Source of the DNA: Hoeflea sp. | GTDB taxonomy: Bacteria > Pseudomonadota > Alphaproteobacteria > Rhizobiales > Rhizobiaceae | Length of the DNA: 64,000 nucleotides | Reading direction: 5' to 3' | Assembly: GCA_020637795.1 (NCBI GenBank) | Contig: JACKJT010000001.1 | Span: forward strand, 992,001 to 1,056,000 | The notes under the pieces: model-generated | The model's input: only the letters and a program-made list of their open reading frames with translations | Databases searched by the model: none | What the model was told of the DNA's origin: nothing | Part shown: piece by piece, positions 35,216 to 43,496 of the stretch | How positions within the stretch are numbered: the stretch's first letter is position 1 | Layout of the letters: each line of letters starts with the position of its first letter | Translations under genes and position numbers: made by a program

Positions 35216-37468
35216 TCAGGTTGATGGTTGTGTTGTGGAGTTCGTTCCCACGCGCGGCTGCCCGATGCCTGTCGATGCCGGAGCGACGGAATCGAGCCCG
35301 TTCTGCTTGCGGAATTTCGCCCGTTTGGCTTCTTTCTTGATGCAAACCGGGCACTTGGTGGCGCTCTGGTAGAGCACCTGGCAGTGCAGGCACTGCAGGC
35401 ATTCATTGGGATTGATATTGCCTTCCGGATGGATGGCCTGGACCATGCACTCCTTGGCGCAACGCTGGCACGGGTCGCCGCATTCCTTGTAGCGCTTGAG
35501 CCAGTCGAACATTCTCAGCCGGGCCGGGATCGCCAGCGCCGCGCCGAGCGGGCACAGGTAGCGGCAGTAGAAGCGTTCGATGAACAGGCCGGCGCCAAGC
35601 AGCACGACCACGAACAGGATATACGGCCAGCCACGCTGGAACTTGAGGATGATCGCGGTCTTGAACGGCTCGATCTCCGCATAGCGCTCGGCCATTTCCA
35701 GCGAATAGAGCGACAGGCCGAACAGACCCAGAAAGATCATGTACTTGATCGGCCACAGGCGCTCATGCAGGCCCCAGGGAACCGCGTACTGCGGAACCTT
35801 GAGAAAGCGCGCGATCTTGTTGGTCAGTTCCTGCAGTGCTCCGAACGGACAGAGCCAGCCGCAATACACACCGCGACCCCAGAACAGCAGCGACGCCGCC
35901 ACCGAAAACCACAGGATGAAGACCAGCGGGTCCATCAGGAAGGCCGACCAGGAGAAGCCTGCCATCACCGCCGAGAAGAACGCCAGGATGTTGACCACCG
36001 ACAATTGCGCATTGGCGTACCAGCCGAGGCCGACCAGCGTGAATACCAGGAAGCCGACGCGGAACCAGTAGGTAAGACGCTCGTGCCGGGTTACCTGCAT
36101 CTGGAAGAAGAACACACCGGTCAGGATGACGAGCGCCGCCATCAGGACCACGACCTCGACGCGTTTCTGCAGCCAGACGCGCTTCCACAGATGGCTCAGT
36201 TCGCTGGTGTCGGACACCGCCACGTCGCTCTGGATCTGCGGGTTGACGGCGGCGGCGGTTTCGACCGCAAGCTTCTCGGTATGGCGATCTGGAATGCGGT
36301 AGCCGAGATCAAAGGTGATGAAGGCCTTGTCGATGGCGCCAACGGCGCGCTGGACCAGGAGCTGCAGCCTGAACGGTTCTGCCGGATCAAAGCCGCTGCC
36401 AGCCTTCACCTTGAAGATATCAAGTTCGGTGAACGACGGCGCATCCTGAGCCGCGAGCTTGCCAATACGCTTGTACTGCTTGTCGTGGAAGCGAACCGCG
36501 GTATCGCCCTGGATCAGCTGGATGCGGTCGAAAATGCCGCCGCGCACATAGCCCGATCCCTTGAAGGAATATTTGCCGCGGCCGACGACGAGAATCGCCT
36601 GGTCGCCGTCATCGAGCCATTCGAGCAGGTTGGCGTATTCATCGTCGCCAAGCAGCGTGCGGCCGATCTCCGGCGCGCTGACCAGCGCCATCTGCATGTC
36701 GATGAAGGTGTCTTCGGGCTCCCCCTTTTCCGGGCGCTTGATGGCGCGGGGGTCACCGGCCTCCTCGAATGCCGTGTTCACCTGACCGATATCGAGCCGC
36801 AGGCTGCGGATCGATCCATCACCCGCAAGCGTCTGCCAGTCGGATACCGTGACGTCGTCACCGCTTGGCATCGACAACGCTTTCGTCGGTCCCGAACTTG
36901 CCAGTTCGGGCTCAAGGCCGCCAAGGCCAAGGGACCTCGCCACTTTCAGCCCTGCCCGGACGATGGAATCGTCGATGACGATGATCGTCACGGTGGCGCC
37001 CGAGACAATGTCGAGATCATGCGCCGAGCCACCGGCGGCAGCCTCGGTGATGAGATCGAGCCCGGCGTACTTCTCCGTCACCGCGGCGATTTTCGATTCA
37101 GGAATGCCGACCAGCACGATCGGTTCGGAATGCTTGACCAGCCGGACGCCGGTCACCTTCGCATTGCCGTCCACTCCCATGAGCGTATGGATCGGTTTGC
37201 CGGAATAGCCGGTTGTCGTGACGAAATCGGATGTCAGGAAGACATAGCCCACGACCTTGCCGTCTTTCAGGGCTTCGACCACGGGAATGTCCGACCGCAA
37301 TTGACCGTACTCGGTGGCGCCGGGGACGATGTCGCCGACACTCGCCTTGTCCAGGAACTTCATGACCAGGGGGTCGGCCTGCGCGTGGCCGATGGGCAGA
37401 AGAAGGCTTGCCAGCATCGCAAATGCTGCAACCATAAAATTGCGAACGCTGATCGACTTGGCCATCAT
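35216..37468 (-). CDS. nosR: NosR, membrane flavo-iron-sulfur protein for N2O reduction
   Basis: A 750-residue protein with signal SVRNFMVAAFAMLASLLLPI, a periplasmic FMN-binding domain (IVSGATVTIIVIDDSI, where the Thr accepts FMN from NosX) and several membrane spans. Two CxxxCP motifs (CGWLCPFG, CRYLCPLG) and two ferredoxin clusters (CGDPCQRCAKEC, CLQCLHCQVLY) follow. It probably passes electrons to NosZ and supports nos expression. I chose ATG 37468 (MMAKSIS); a GTG at 37480 is possible. A TTTGC-N6-GCAAA site lies 58 bases upstream. Confidence 0.95.
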   Translation of the reverse strand: MMAKSISVRNFMVAAFAMLASLLLPIGHAQADPLVMKFLDKASVGDIVPGATEYGQLRSDIPVVEALKDGKVVGYVFLTSDFVTTTGYSGKPIHTLMGVDGNAKVTGVRLVKHSEPIVLVGIPESKIAAVTEKYAGLDLITEAAAGGSAHDLDIVSGATVTIIVIDDSIVRAGLKVARSLGLGGLEPELASSGPTKALSMPSGDDVTVSDWQTLAGDGSIRSLRLDIGQVNTAFEEAGDPRAIKRPEKGEPEDTFIDMQMALVSAPEIGRTLLGDDEYANLLEWLDDGDQAILVVGRGKYSFKGSGYVRGGIFDRIQLIQGDTAVRFHDKQYKRIGKLAAQDAPSFTELDIFKVKAGSGFDPAEPFRLQLLVQRAVGAIDKAFITFDLGYRIPDRHTEKLAVETAAAVNPQIQSDVAVSDTSELSHLWKRVWLQKRVEVVVLMAALVILTGVFFFQMQVTRHERLTYWFRVGFLVFTLVGLGWYANAQLSVVNILAFFSAVMAGFSWSAFLMDPLVFILWFSVAASLLFWGRGVYCGWLCPFGALQELTNKIARFLKVPQYAVPWGLHERLWPIKYMIFLGLFGLSLYSLEMAERYAEIEPFKTAIILKFQRGWPYILFVVVLLGAGLFIERFYCRYLCPLGAALAIPARLRMFDWLKRYKECGDPCQRCAKECMVQAIHPEGNINPNECLQCLHCQVLYQSATKCPVCIKKEAKRAKFRKQNGLDSVAPASTGIGQPRVGTNSTTQPST

Positions 37469-37857
37469 GTCTAAGCTCACCCGGTCATTTCCGGCGTGAA
37501 CCTAGCGTCGTGGCCTGGCGACCTCTTTGCATTTGCGCAAACTCGCAAATGAAACGTGCCCGGAAACCTCAGCGATATCAATATATTACATTGTTTATAT
37601 GCAATGTTATTGGTTTTGCATCTTGCTCGGGACTCTTGCCTGCATCCGAACGAAATGCTTTCTGTTCCACCTCAGCCAACAGGTTGACCGAGCAGATCCG
37701 CCCTCCTGCATTCGCATGATCGCGCATGGGGAAGCGATTTAAGAAGGCGGTCCGCATGCGGCGGCCAAACAGCACCCGCGCCATGCGCGACATCCGTCGA
37801 ACGGTTGCAAACCGCTGATGCAGCTTCAAGATTTGCCGAAAGGATTGGGGTTCGACC
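37469..37857. other. Divergent nosR/nnrU promoter region
   Basis: A 389-base gap with no convincing gene. It holds the NnrR-type box near nosR, then an AT-rich stretch (about 37575-37620) with the dyad ACATTG-N8-CAATGT at 37588-37607, which could be a promoter or second operator. Short frames here lack start signals and family resemblance. Confidence 0.6.
37526..37541. promoter_or_regulatory. NnrR/Dnr-type box upstream of nosR
   Basis: TTTGCATTTGCGCAAA has half-sites TTTGC and GCAAA six bases apart, giving a TTGCA-N4-CGCAA core. NnrR boxes of alphaproteobacterial denitrifiers have TTGCG-type half-sites of this kind. A near copy stands in the nnrS/nnrR gap at 39813, which supports a shared regulator. 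Confidence 0.65.
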
Positions 37858-38538
37858 TTGGAAAACTGGACTGAATTTTCGTTGGCGCTGGCGGTTTTTT
37901 TCGTCCTGCATGCGGTGCCGGTCCGGCCTGCGGTCAAGTCACGTATTGTCGGCCGCTTCGGAGCGCGGACCTTCTCGATTGCCTATTCGATCGTATCGGT
38001 CCTGGCGCTGGCCTGGCTGATCGTCAGCGCCGGCCGCGCGCCATATGTGGAGATCTGGCAGCCGGCGCCGTGGCAGTCGGCCGTGACGCTGGCGGCGATG
38101 CTGCTTGCCTGTATCGTCTTCGCGCTCTCCATCGGGCGCCCCAATCCTTTTTCCTTTGGGGGCTTCAGGAAAAGCTCCTTTGATCCGACGCAGGCCGGAA
38201 TCGTCCGCTTGCACCGGCATCCGCTGCTGGTGGCTCTCCTGCTGTGGTCCGGTTCGCATGTCCTGCCCAACGGGAACCTCGCGCATCTGGTGATGTTCGG
38301 CATCTTCGCCGCCTTCACCCTTGTCGGCATGCGGCTGATCGACCGGCGCAAGAAACGTGAAATCGGTCAAGCCCGGTATAAGGAACTGCAGGCAGAAGTG
38401 GGCGGGGCGTCCCTTGCGGACAGCTTCCGGGCGCAAAGTCTTTTGGTGAGGCTGATCGCCGGCTTGGCGTTGTTTGCCATCCTGCTGGCACTGCATCCGG
38501 CGGTGATCGGAGTATCGCCGCTGGCTGCCGTTCTCTAG
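37858..38538 (+). CDS. nnrU: NnrU family membrane protein
   Basis: A 226-residue protein with about six hydrophobic spans. It has FFVLHAVPVRPAVKSRIVGR, the family block VRLHRHPLLVALLLWSGSHV and NGNLAHLVMFGIFAAF. NnrU is a NO-regulated membrane protein of denitrifiers, related to isoprenoid-methyltransferase-like NnrU/PEMT folds; its exact role is unknown. The start appears to be TTG 37858, since no ATG exists near the N-terminus. Its TAG stop shares bases with the nnrS stop (CTAG) in a tail-to-tail overlap. Confidence 0.85.
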   Translation: MENWTEFSLALAVFFVLHAVPVRPAVKSRIVGRFGARTFSIAYSIVSVLALAWLIVSAGRAPYVEIWQPAPWQSAVTLAAMLLACIVFALSIGRPNPFSFGGFRKSSFDPTQAGIVRLHRHPLLVALLLWSGSHVLPNGNLAHLVMFGIFAAFTLVGMRLIDRRKKREIGQARYKELQAEVGGASLADSFRAQSLLVRLIAGLALFAILLALHPAVIGVSPLAAVL

Positions 38539-39737
38539 GGCCTGGCGGACCGCCGTGGCATGACGAGCGCTGGGCCGACGACAACAGCAAAGCCGCAGAA
38601 TGCAGTCATCCACGCGAAAGCCGCGACATGCAGGGCAAGGCCGGCATGGCTGTCGATCATCGCAGCGAGAATCCTCGCGACCGCCGCGACCAGCACCGCG
38701 AGGAAGAGGAAGCTGACGGTGGGACCGGCACGCAGCGCCTGTCCGGTATGCCCCAGCGAGGCGCGCACCATCATCGCCAGGGTCATTCCGCCGACAGCGC
38801 CGACACCGAGCGCATGGACGCCGGCAAGCGGCGAGACCTGGTCCGGCAAGAGTATGGCCGCCGCAAGCAGCGCAAATCCGATGGGCACGAAGAGATAGCC
38901 GGCGTGCAGGATCCAGACCAGCGGATCGCGCAAGGTGCGGTCGCCGACCCAGCGCCCGAGCCGAATGAATTGCAGCAAGGCGGCGGCGGCCATTGTTACG
39001 GCGGCAGCAACTGATTCCGGAGACACGGTCCAGACGCACAAGGCTGCAATGCCCGCGGCAATGGAAACCACGTCGAAGCGCGAAAAGGCCGCGGGCAGGC
39101 GCCCGGGATTTTCGCGCACCAGCCAGTTGCGGGTGAAACTCGGAATGACACGGCCGCCAATCAGCATGATCAACGTGATTGCCGCGAGCGCCGCCAGCCG
39201 GCGGCTGATATCGGAAACGCCGTCAAAATGCGCTTCCAGATGAAAGGCAATGTTGGCGGCGGTCAGGATCAGCAACGGCAGCAGCACCTTCAGGTTTCGC
39301 CAGTTCGCCCCGGCAATGATTTCACGGGCGATCACGATGGCGACTGCGATCAGGAAAGCGGAATCCACGACCAGCGCGCATTGCCAGCCGATATGCGCCG
39401 AAAAGGTAACCGCCACCCGCCCCGCCAACCAGAGCAGGAGCAATGCCAGCAGGGCGTTTCCCTGCAGCGGCATGCGGCCGGTCCAGTTGGGAACGGCGGT
39501 GAACAGGAACCCGGTGACGATCGCCGGAAGGAAGCCGAAATAGAGTTCGTGCACGTGCCAATCGACCGGTGCAAACAGCGTCGCCAGCGCCAGTTCGCCA
39601 TAAAACTGCGGCAGCCAAAGCAGGATCGACAGGCCCGCATGCAATGCGCCGAAAAGAAAGAACGGGCGAAAGCCGTAGCTCAGGATGGCCGGTCCAGCAT
39701 AGGTGCGGGTTCGAGGAATTACCATGATGGGATCCAT
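38535..39737 (-). CDS. nnrS: NnrS family haem-copper membrane protein
   Basis: About 400 residues and twelve spans. The family opening LSYGFRPFFLFGALHAGLSI and WHVHELYFGFLPAIVTGFLF carry conserved histidines; GRVIPSFTRNWL and HALGVGAVGGMTLAMMVRAS follow. NnrS protects against nitrosative stress during denitrification. I chose ATG 39737 (MDPIMVIPRTRTYAGP); an ATG at 39725 is also possible and an upstream TTG-type frame to 39827 would cross the operator. It is divergent from the NnrR-like gene. Confidence 0.9.
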   Translation of the reverse strand: MDPIMVIPRTRTYAGPAILSYGFRPFFLFGALHAGLSILLWLPQFYGELALATLFAPVDWHVHELYFGFLPAIVTGFLFTAVPNWTGRMPLQGNALLALLLLWLAGRVAVTFSAHIGWQCALVVDSAFLIAVAIVIAREIIAGANWRNLKVLLPLLILTAANIAFHLEAHFDGVSDISRRLAALAAITLIMLIGGRVIPSFTRNWLVRENPGRLPAAFSRFDVVSIAAGIAALCVWTVSPESVAAAVTMAAAALLQFIRLGRWVGDRTLRDPLVWILHAGYLFVPIGFALLAAAILLPDQVSPLAGVHALGVGAVGGMTLAMMVRASLGHTGQALRAGPTVSFLFLAVLVAAVARILAAMIDSHAGLALHVAAFAWMTAFCGFAVVVGPALVMPRRSARP

Positions 39738-39812
39738 ATCCGTTGAGTTGCGGGACGCCTGTTCGGGTTGCGTTGGCGCCACCAAATCCCTAACAGTTTG
39801 GCCAACCGGATC

Positions 39813-39828
39813 TTTGCATTGTCGCAAA
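39813..39828. promoter_or_regulatory. NnrR/Dnr-type box between nnrS and nnrR
   Basis: TTTGCATTGTCGCAAA repeats the TTTGC-N6-GCAAA design of the nosR site, sharing TTTGCATT at the left and CGCAAA at the right. It lies 13 bases before the TTG start of the regulator, so it may autorepress that gene while activating nnrS. Confidence 0.65.
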
Positions 39829-39841
39829 CTGGAGAAAGCCG

Positions 39842-40537
39842 TTGAGCCGTCTTGATGCTTCGCTTCTTGCCGACCTGCCTCCCTTTTCCGGAATGAGCCG
39901 GGATGCGCTCGACGATATGCTCGCCCGGGCCGTGTCGTTCCGGAGCGCTAAGGACACCTATGTGTTTCGCGAGGGCGAGGAAGCGCACTCGTTCTTCCTG
40001 CTGCTTGATGGTTATGTGCGCGTGGTCAAGGTGACGCCCGAGGGCGAACAGGTGATCGTCCGCTACATCGCGACCGGCGAACTTCTCGGTATCGCAAAAG
40101 CAATAGGCAGAGACAGCTATCCGGCAAATGCAGTGGCCGCCGTGGATTGTGTCCTGCTCGCCTGGCCTTCCAACACCTGGGACGCCATCGTTGCGGCACA
40201 CCCGGGTTTTGCCACCAACACCTATTCCATGGTCGGCAGCCGGCTGGTCGGCACCCAGGACCGCGTCGTCGAACTGGCCACGGAGCGGGTCGAGCAAAGG
40301 GTCGCCAACGCCATTCTCAGTCTTGCCCGGGAAACCGGACGCAAGACCGATGAAGGGATTCTGATCGACTTCCCGATCTCCCGGCAAGACATCTCCGAGA
40401 TGACAGGGACGACGCTTCACACCGTTTCCCGCCTGCTCAGCGGCTGGGATTCGAAAGGCTGGATCAAGGGCGGACGCCAGAAGATCACGCTTGTCGAAGG
40501 CCACAAGCTGATGATGGTCGCCTCCGCACGCGACTGA
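39842..40537 (+). CDS. nnrR: Crp/Fnr-family regulator, NnrR/Dnr type
   Basis: A 231-residue regulator with an effector barrel (YVFREGEEAHSFFLLLDGYV, RYIATGELLGIAKAI) and a C-terminal helix-turn-helix (ISRQDISEMTGTTLHTVSRL). There is no FNR-type cysteine cluster, as in NO-responsive NnrR/Dnr proteins. TTG 39842 is preceded by GGAGAAAG. Its position between nnrS and DUF1858, and the matching boxes at nosR and nnrS, make it the likely NO-responsive activator of these genes. Confidence 0.82.
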   Translation: MSRLDASLLADLPPFSGMSRDALDDMLARAVSFRSAKDTYVFREGEEAHSFFLLLDGYVRVVKVTPEGEQVIVRYIATGELLGIAKAIGRDSYPANAVAAVDCVLLAWPSNTWDAIVAAHPGFATNTYSMVGSRLVGTQDRVVELATERVEQRVANAILSLARETGRKTDEGILIDFPISRQDISEMTGTTLHTVSRLLSGWDSKGWIKGGRQKITLVEGHKLMMVASARD

Positions 40538-40543
40538 TGTCGT

Positions 40544-40762
40544 TCACCGGGATCCGGCCGCAGCGATCGCCGACATGAGCGACGCATGGAACTCTTCGGG
40601 GTCACGGGAATGCTCGAGAGCCGCATCCGACACGCTGTGAAACGCGCTCAAGGGGCAGCCGACGCAATGAATCCTCAATGCCAGCAACACCGGGAGCACT
40701 TCGGGGTGCCGGCTCATCACCACATCCATCGGCGTCTCCAGTGTGATGGTCTGCTTACCCAT
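40544..40762 (-). CDS. DUF1858 disulfide-domain protein
   Basis: A 72-residue protein with TPMDVVMSRHPEVLPVLLAL and the redox pair HCVGCPLSAFHSV, the Cys-x2-Cys at the helix start that defines DUF1858 (hybrid-cluster-protein-associated redox disulfide domain, also the N-terminal part of ScdA/RIC-type proteins). It may help repair FeS or nitrosylated centres; the role is unproven. It is convergent with nnrR, 6 bases apart, and its promoter lies at 40763-40940. Confidence 0.8.
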   Translation of the reverse strand: MGKQTITLETPMDVVMSRHPEVLPVLLALRIHCVGCPLSAFHSVSDAALEHSRDPEEFHASLMSAIAAAGSR

Positions 40763-40940
40763 TGAGCTGCCCGGATCGTTAAAACCGGACGCTAGCAGAC
40801 CCTGTCGAGCGCAATTTGTTCAATCACAATCAACTGGTGATTTCGTATCGTCTGGGCGGGCCAAGTCAATTCGCGGACACAGTGGCGCGTATCATCGGCG
40901 TGCCATTGATCTTGATGAGCAGTTTGTTGACCGCCCCGGC

Positions 40941-41459
40941 TCACAGGGAATCGCGCAGGCGGCTGACCCAGCCTTTCTTTTCCGCGCCTTCCTCGGCCGT
41001 CATGTCTTCGGCTGCCGGTGTCGGGCCGACGATCTCGCTGAACTTCGCAAAGAAATCACCGGCCAGCTTCTTCGCGGTTCCATCGATCAGACGGCTGCCG
41101 AGTTGGGCGATCTTGCCGCCGATTTCGGCTTTCACTGTGTAGTTCAGCATCGTGGCCTCGCCTTCGGGGACCAGGTCCACCTTGGCCCCGCCCTTGGCAA
41201 AGCCGGCCATGCCGCCCGATCCTTCTCCGCTGATCGTGTAACCGTTCGGCGGATCGAGATCGGACAACGTCACCTTGCCGGTGAAGCTCGCCTTGACCGG
41301 ACCGACCCGCAGCGTGACTTTGGCATTCATCTCGGTGTCGGAGGTCTTTTCGATCGACTCGCAACCCGGAATGCACTGGCGCAGGATATCCACGTCATTG
41401 AGGGCAGCGTAGACCTGTTCGCGGGAAGCTTCGATGCGTTGTGAGCCGTTCATTTCCAT
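40941..41459 (-). CDS. coxG: CoxG, SRPBCC-fold CO dehydrogenase accessory protein
   Basis: A 172-residue protein with the CoxG/DUF1857-like pattern: MEMNGSQRIEASREQVYAAL, LRQCIPGCESIEK, the glycine-rich EGSGGMAGFAKGGAKV and LIDGTAKKLAGDFFAKFSE. CoxG members are thought to recruit CO dehydrogenase to the membrane or quinone pool. The C-terminus here ends shortly after the domain (KKGWVSRLRDSL), without a clear membrane anchor. It is last in coxMSLDEFG, 27 bases after coxF. Confidence 0.9.
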   Translation of the reverse strand: MEMNGSQRIEASREQVYAALNDVDILRQCIPGCESIEKTSDTEMNAKVTLRVGPVKASFTGKVTLSDLDPPNGYTISGEGSGGMAGFAKGGAKVDLVPEGEATMLNYTVKAEIGGKIAQLGSRLIDGTAKKLAGDFFAKFSEIVGPTPAAEDMTAEEGAEKKGWVSRLRDSL

Positions 41460-41486
41460 CTTGGTGTGTCCTTGCCAGAGTGTGGG

Positions 41487-42311
41487 TCAGAGTGTGCGTT
41501 GGCCGCGGCGGCGCAGTTCGATCATCTCGGCGACAATTGAAAACGCGATTTCGTCCGGCGTGATGGCGCCAATATCGAGGCCCGCCGGCGCGTGAATGGT
41601 TTCGAGCCGCGCAGGCGGAATGCCGTTCTCGATCAGGTCGGCCTTCAGGGCGGCCGCTTTCTTGCGCGAGCCGACAAAGGCGAGATACCTGGAGGGCGCC
41701 TCGACGGCGGCCTTGAGCGCTGCACTGTCGCCGCGCCCCTGGGTGGCGATCACCACAAAGTCGCGTTCGCTTCCGTCCGCGGGCACAGCATAGCCGTCGA
41801 TCAGCCGGTCGGCTTCACCAAAGCTGGCGTGTTCAGCTGCCGGGGCGCAGACGGTGATGAAGAAGCCCATCCGCCGGGCAAGGTCGGCGAGCGCGACCGC
41901 GACCGGCGAAGCCCCGCAGATCAGCAGGTTCGGTCTGGGCAACACCGGCTCCACAAACACATCCATGGTTCCCTGGCTCGGGCAATGATTCCTGGCATAG
42001 ACGACCCCGTCGCGGGTTTCCCCTGCCTTGACCCGATGCTCCGACAATTGATCGCCGGGCTGGATGCTGACCAGACGCGACTGGCCATCGGCAAGCGCTT
42101 CCCGCGCCGCCTTGAGAACGGCGCCTCGGGCGCAGCCGCCACCGATCCATCCCTCGGTAATGGTGCCGTCGGCCAGGATCAGCGCCTTGGCGCCGGCCTT
42201 GGCGGCGGTGACGGATACCGTGCGCACCACGGTTGCCAGCGCGAAAGGCTCGCCCCTGGTCTTGTAGTCGTTCATCAGATCCAGAATATCGGCGTGTTGC
42301 GGCATGATCAT
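41487..42311 (-). CDS. coxF: CoxF, XdhC/CoxI-family maturation factor
   Basis: A 274-residue protein with the XdhC N-terminal domain (PFALATVVRTVSVTAAKAGA, GWIGGGCARGAVLKAAREAL) and the C-terminal Rossmann domain (LLICGASPVAVALADLARRM, FVGSRKKAAALKADL). It helps insert or sulfurate the molybdenum cofactor of CoxL. ATG 42311 overlaps the coxE stop by 4 bases. Naming as CoxF rests on the gene order M-S-L-D-E-F-G. Confidence 0.88.
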   Translation of the reverse strand: MIMPQHADILDLMNDYKTRGEPFALATVVRTVSVTAAKAGAKALILADGTITEGWIGGGCARGAVLKAAREALADGQSRLVSIQPGDQLSEHRVKAGETRDGVVYARNHCPSQGTMDVFVEPVLPRPNLLICGASPVAVALADLARRMGFFITVCAPAAEHASFGEADRLIDGYAVPADGSERDFVVIATQGRGDSAALKAAVEAPSRYLAFVGSRKKAAALKADLIENGIPPARLETIHAPAGLDIGAITPDEIAFSIVAEMIELRRRGQRTL

Positions 42312-43495
42312 ATCCTCGCCAGATAGGGTTCAAGGGATTTGAGGCTTTCGAGATTGTGAGCCGGGGCAAACAGGTCGATATGGGGCAGCGCCGCCTTCAT
42401 GCCTGCAGCTTCCGGAGCGTAACCCTGCCAGCCGATCATCGGGTTGAGCCAGGCGATGCGGCGGCAGCGGCGGCGCAACGCCTGCATCTCGACACCCAAC
42501 TCCTCGGCCGGGCCGGTGTCGTAGCCGTCCGAGACGATCATCACGCAGGTGCGCGAATGAATGCAGCGCCTGGCGTGCCAGCGATTGAAGGTGGCGAGGC
42601 TCTCGCCGATCCGCGTGCCGCCGCCGGTGCCTTGCGCCAGCAACGACATGCGTTCCACCGCGCGCTGCGGATTACGCTCCTTGAGCGCCGGCGAGATGTG
42701 GATCAGGCGAGTGTGAAAGACGAAGGCTTCTGCTTCGCGAAAACTGTCGAGCACCCCATGCATGAAGCGCAGGAAGACGGCGGAATAGAGGTTCATCGAA
42801 CCCGAGGCATCAAGCAACACAACCAGTCGAAGGGGCTTGTCCTTGCGCTTTCGGCGGATCAGCTCCAGCGGGGTGCCGCCATGGGCGATGCTCTTGTGGA
42901 TCGTCCGCCGCAGGTCGAGCCTCTGGCCCGCGCGCCGCGCGTGCATCCGGCGTGTCAGCCGCGCGCGCATGCTCTTGGCAAGCCGCTCGGCGAGCTGGTG
43001 TGCTTCCGCCAGGTCTTCGGGCTGGGTGAGATGCCTGAAATCGGTTTTCGACAACAGCTCGGTCCGCGAGGCGCCTTCACGCTTGGACTCTCCGGTCTCG
43101 GAAACCTCGCTCCCCTCGCCACGCTCGACGTGGTCGGCCATGTCGCTTTCGCCAAGTCCGCGCCGGCCCGCCGCCTGGGTCTGCAGCCCCGGAGGCGATT
43201 TCTGCGGCGCGCCGGAAATGCGCGTTGCCGATTTCATACCCCGGTTCAGCCAATAGGCGTCGAACAGTTCGTCGAATTTTTGCCAGTCGGATTGCCGGCT
43301 GCAGAACAGGGTCTTCAGGCTGGGGCGCAGGCGCGAGGGACGCGCGGCATCGCCGCTCGCCAGGATCGTCAATGCGTCGCGGGTTTCAGCCAGGCCGATG
43401 ACGAAACCATTGTCGCGCAGGGTCCGCGCGAAGCCGTTCAGCTTGGCCATCGCACCCGCGCCGAGAGGATTTTCCAATTCCGACGCCAGGCTCAT
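42308..43495 (-). CDS. coxE: CoxE, VWA-domain maturation protein
   Basis: A 395-residue protein with a C-terminal von Willebrand A domain. The MIDAS motif is DASGSMNLYS, and TGGGTRIGESLATF and MIVSDGYDTGPAEEL complete the metal site. The N-terminal half is helical and Arg-rich. CoxE acts with the AAA+ ATPase CoxD to build the [CuSMoO2] centre of CoxL. ATG 43495 begins one base after the coxD stop (TGAGATG); a TTG frame to 43513 is less likely. Confidence 0.92.
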   Translation of the reverse strand: MSLASELENPLGAGAMAKLNGFARTLRDNGFVIGLAETRDALTILASGDAARPSRLRPSLKTLFCSRQSDWQKFDELFDAYWLNRGMKSATRISGAPQKSPPGLQTQAAGRRGLGESDMADHVERGEGSEVSETGESKREGASRTELLSKTDFRHLTQPEDLAEAHQLAERLAKSMRARLTRRMHARRAGQRLDLRRTIHKSIAHGGTPLELIRRKRKDKPLRLVVLLDASGSMNLYSAVFLRFMHGVLDSFREAEAFVFHTRLIHISPALKERNPQRAVERMSLLAQGTGGGTRIGESLATFNRWHARRCIHSRTCVMIVSDGYDTGPAEELGVEMQALRRRCRRIAWLNPMIGWQGYAPEAAGMKAALPHIDLFAPAHNLESLKSLEPYLARI

Positions 43496-43496
43496 C

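Noticed and set aside
35228..37474. Long plus-strand frame opposite nosR
   Set aside because: NosR carries complete FMN and iron-sulfur motifs; the opposite frame is a coding shadow.
40811..40840. Possible FNR site (TTCAATCACAATCAA) upstream of the DUF1858 gene
   Set aside because: Only one half matches ATCAA; the other half is not TTGAT, so the dyad is not convincing.
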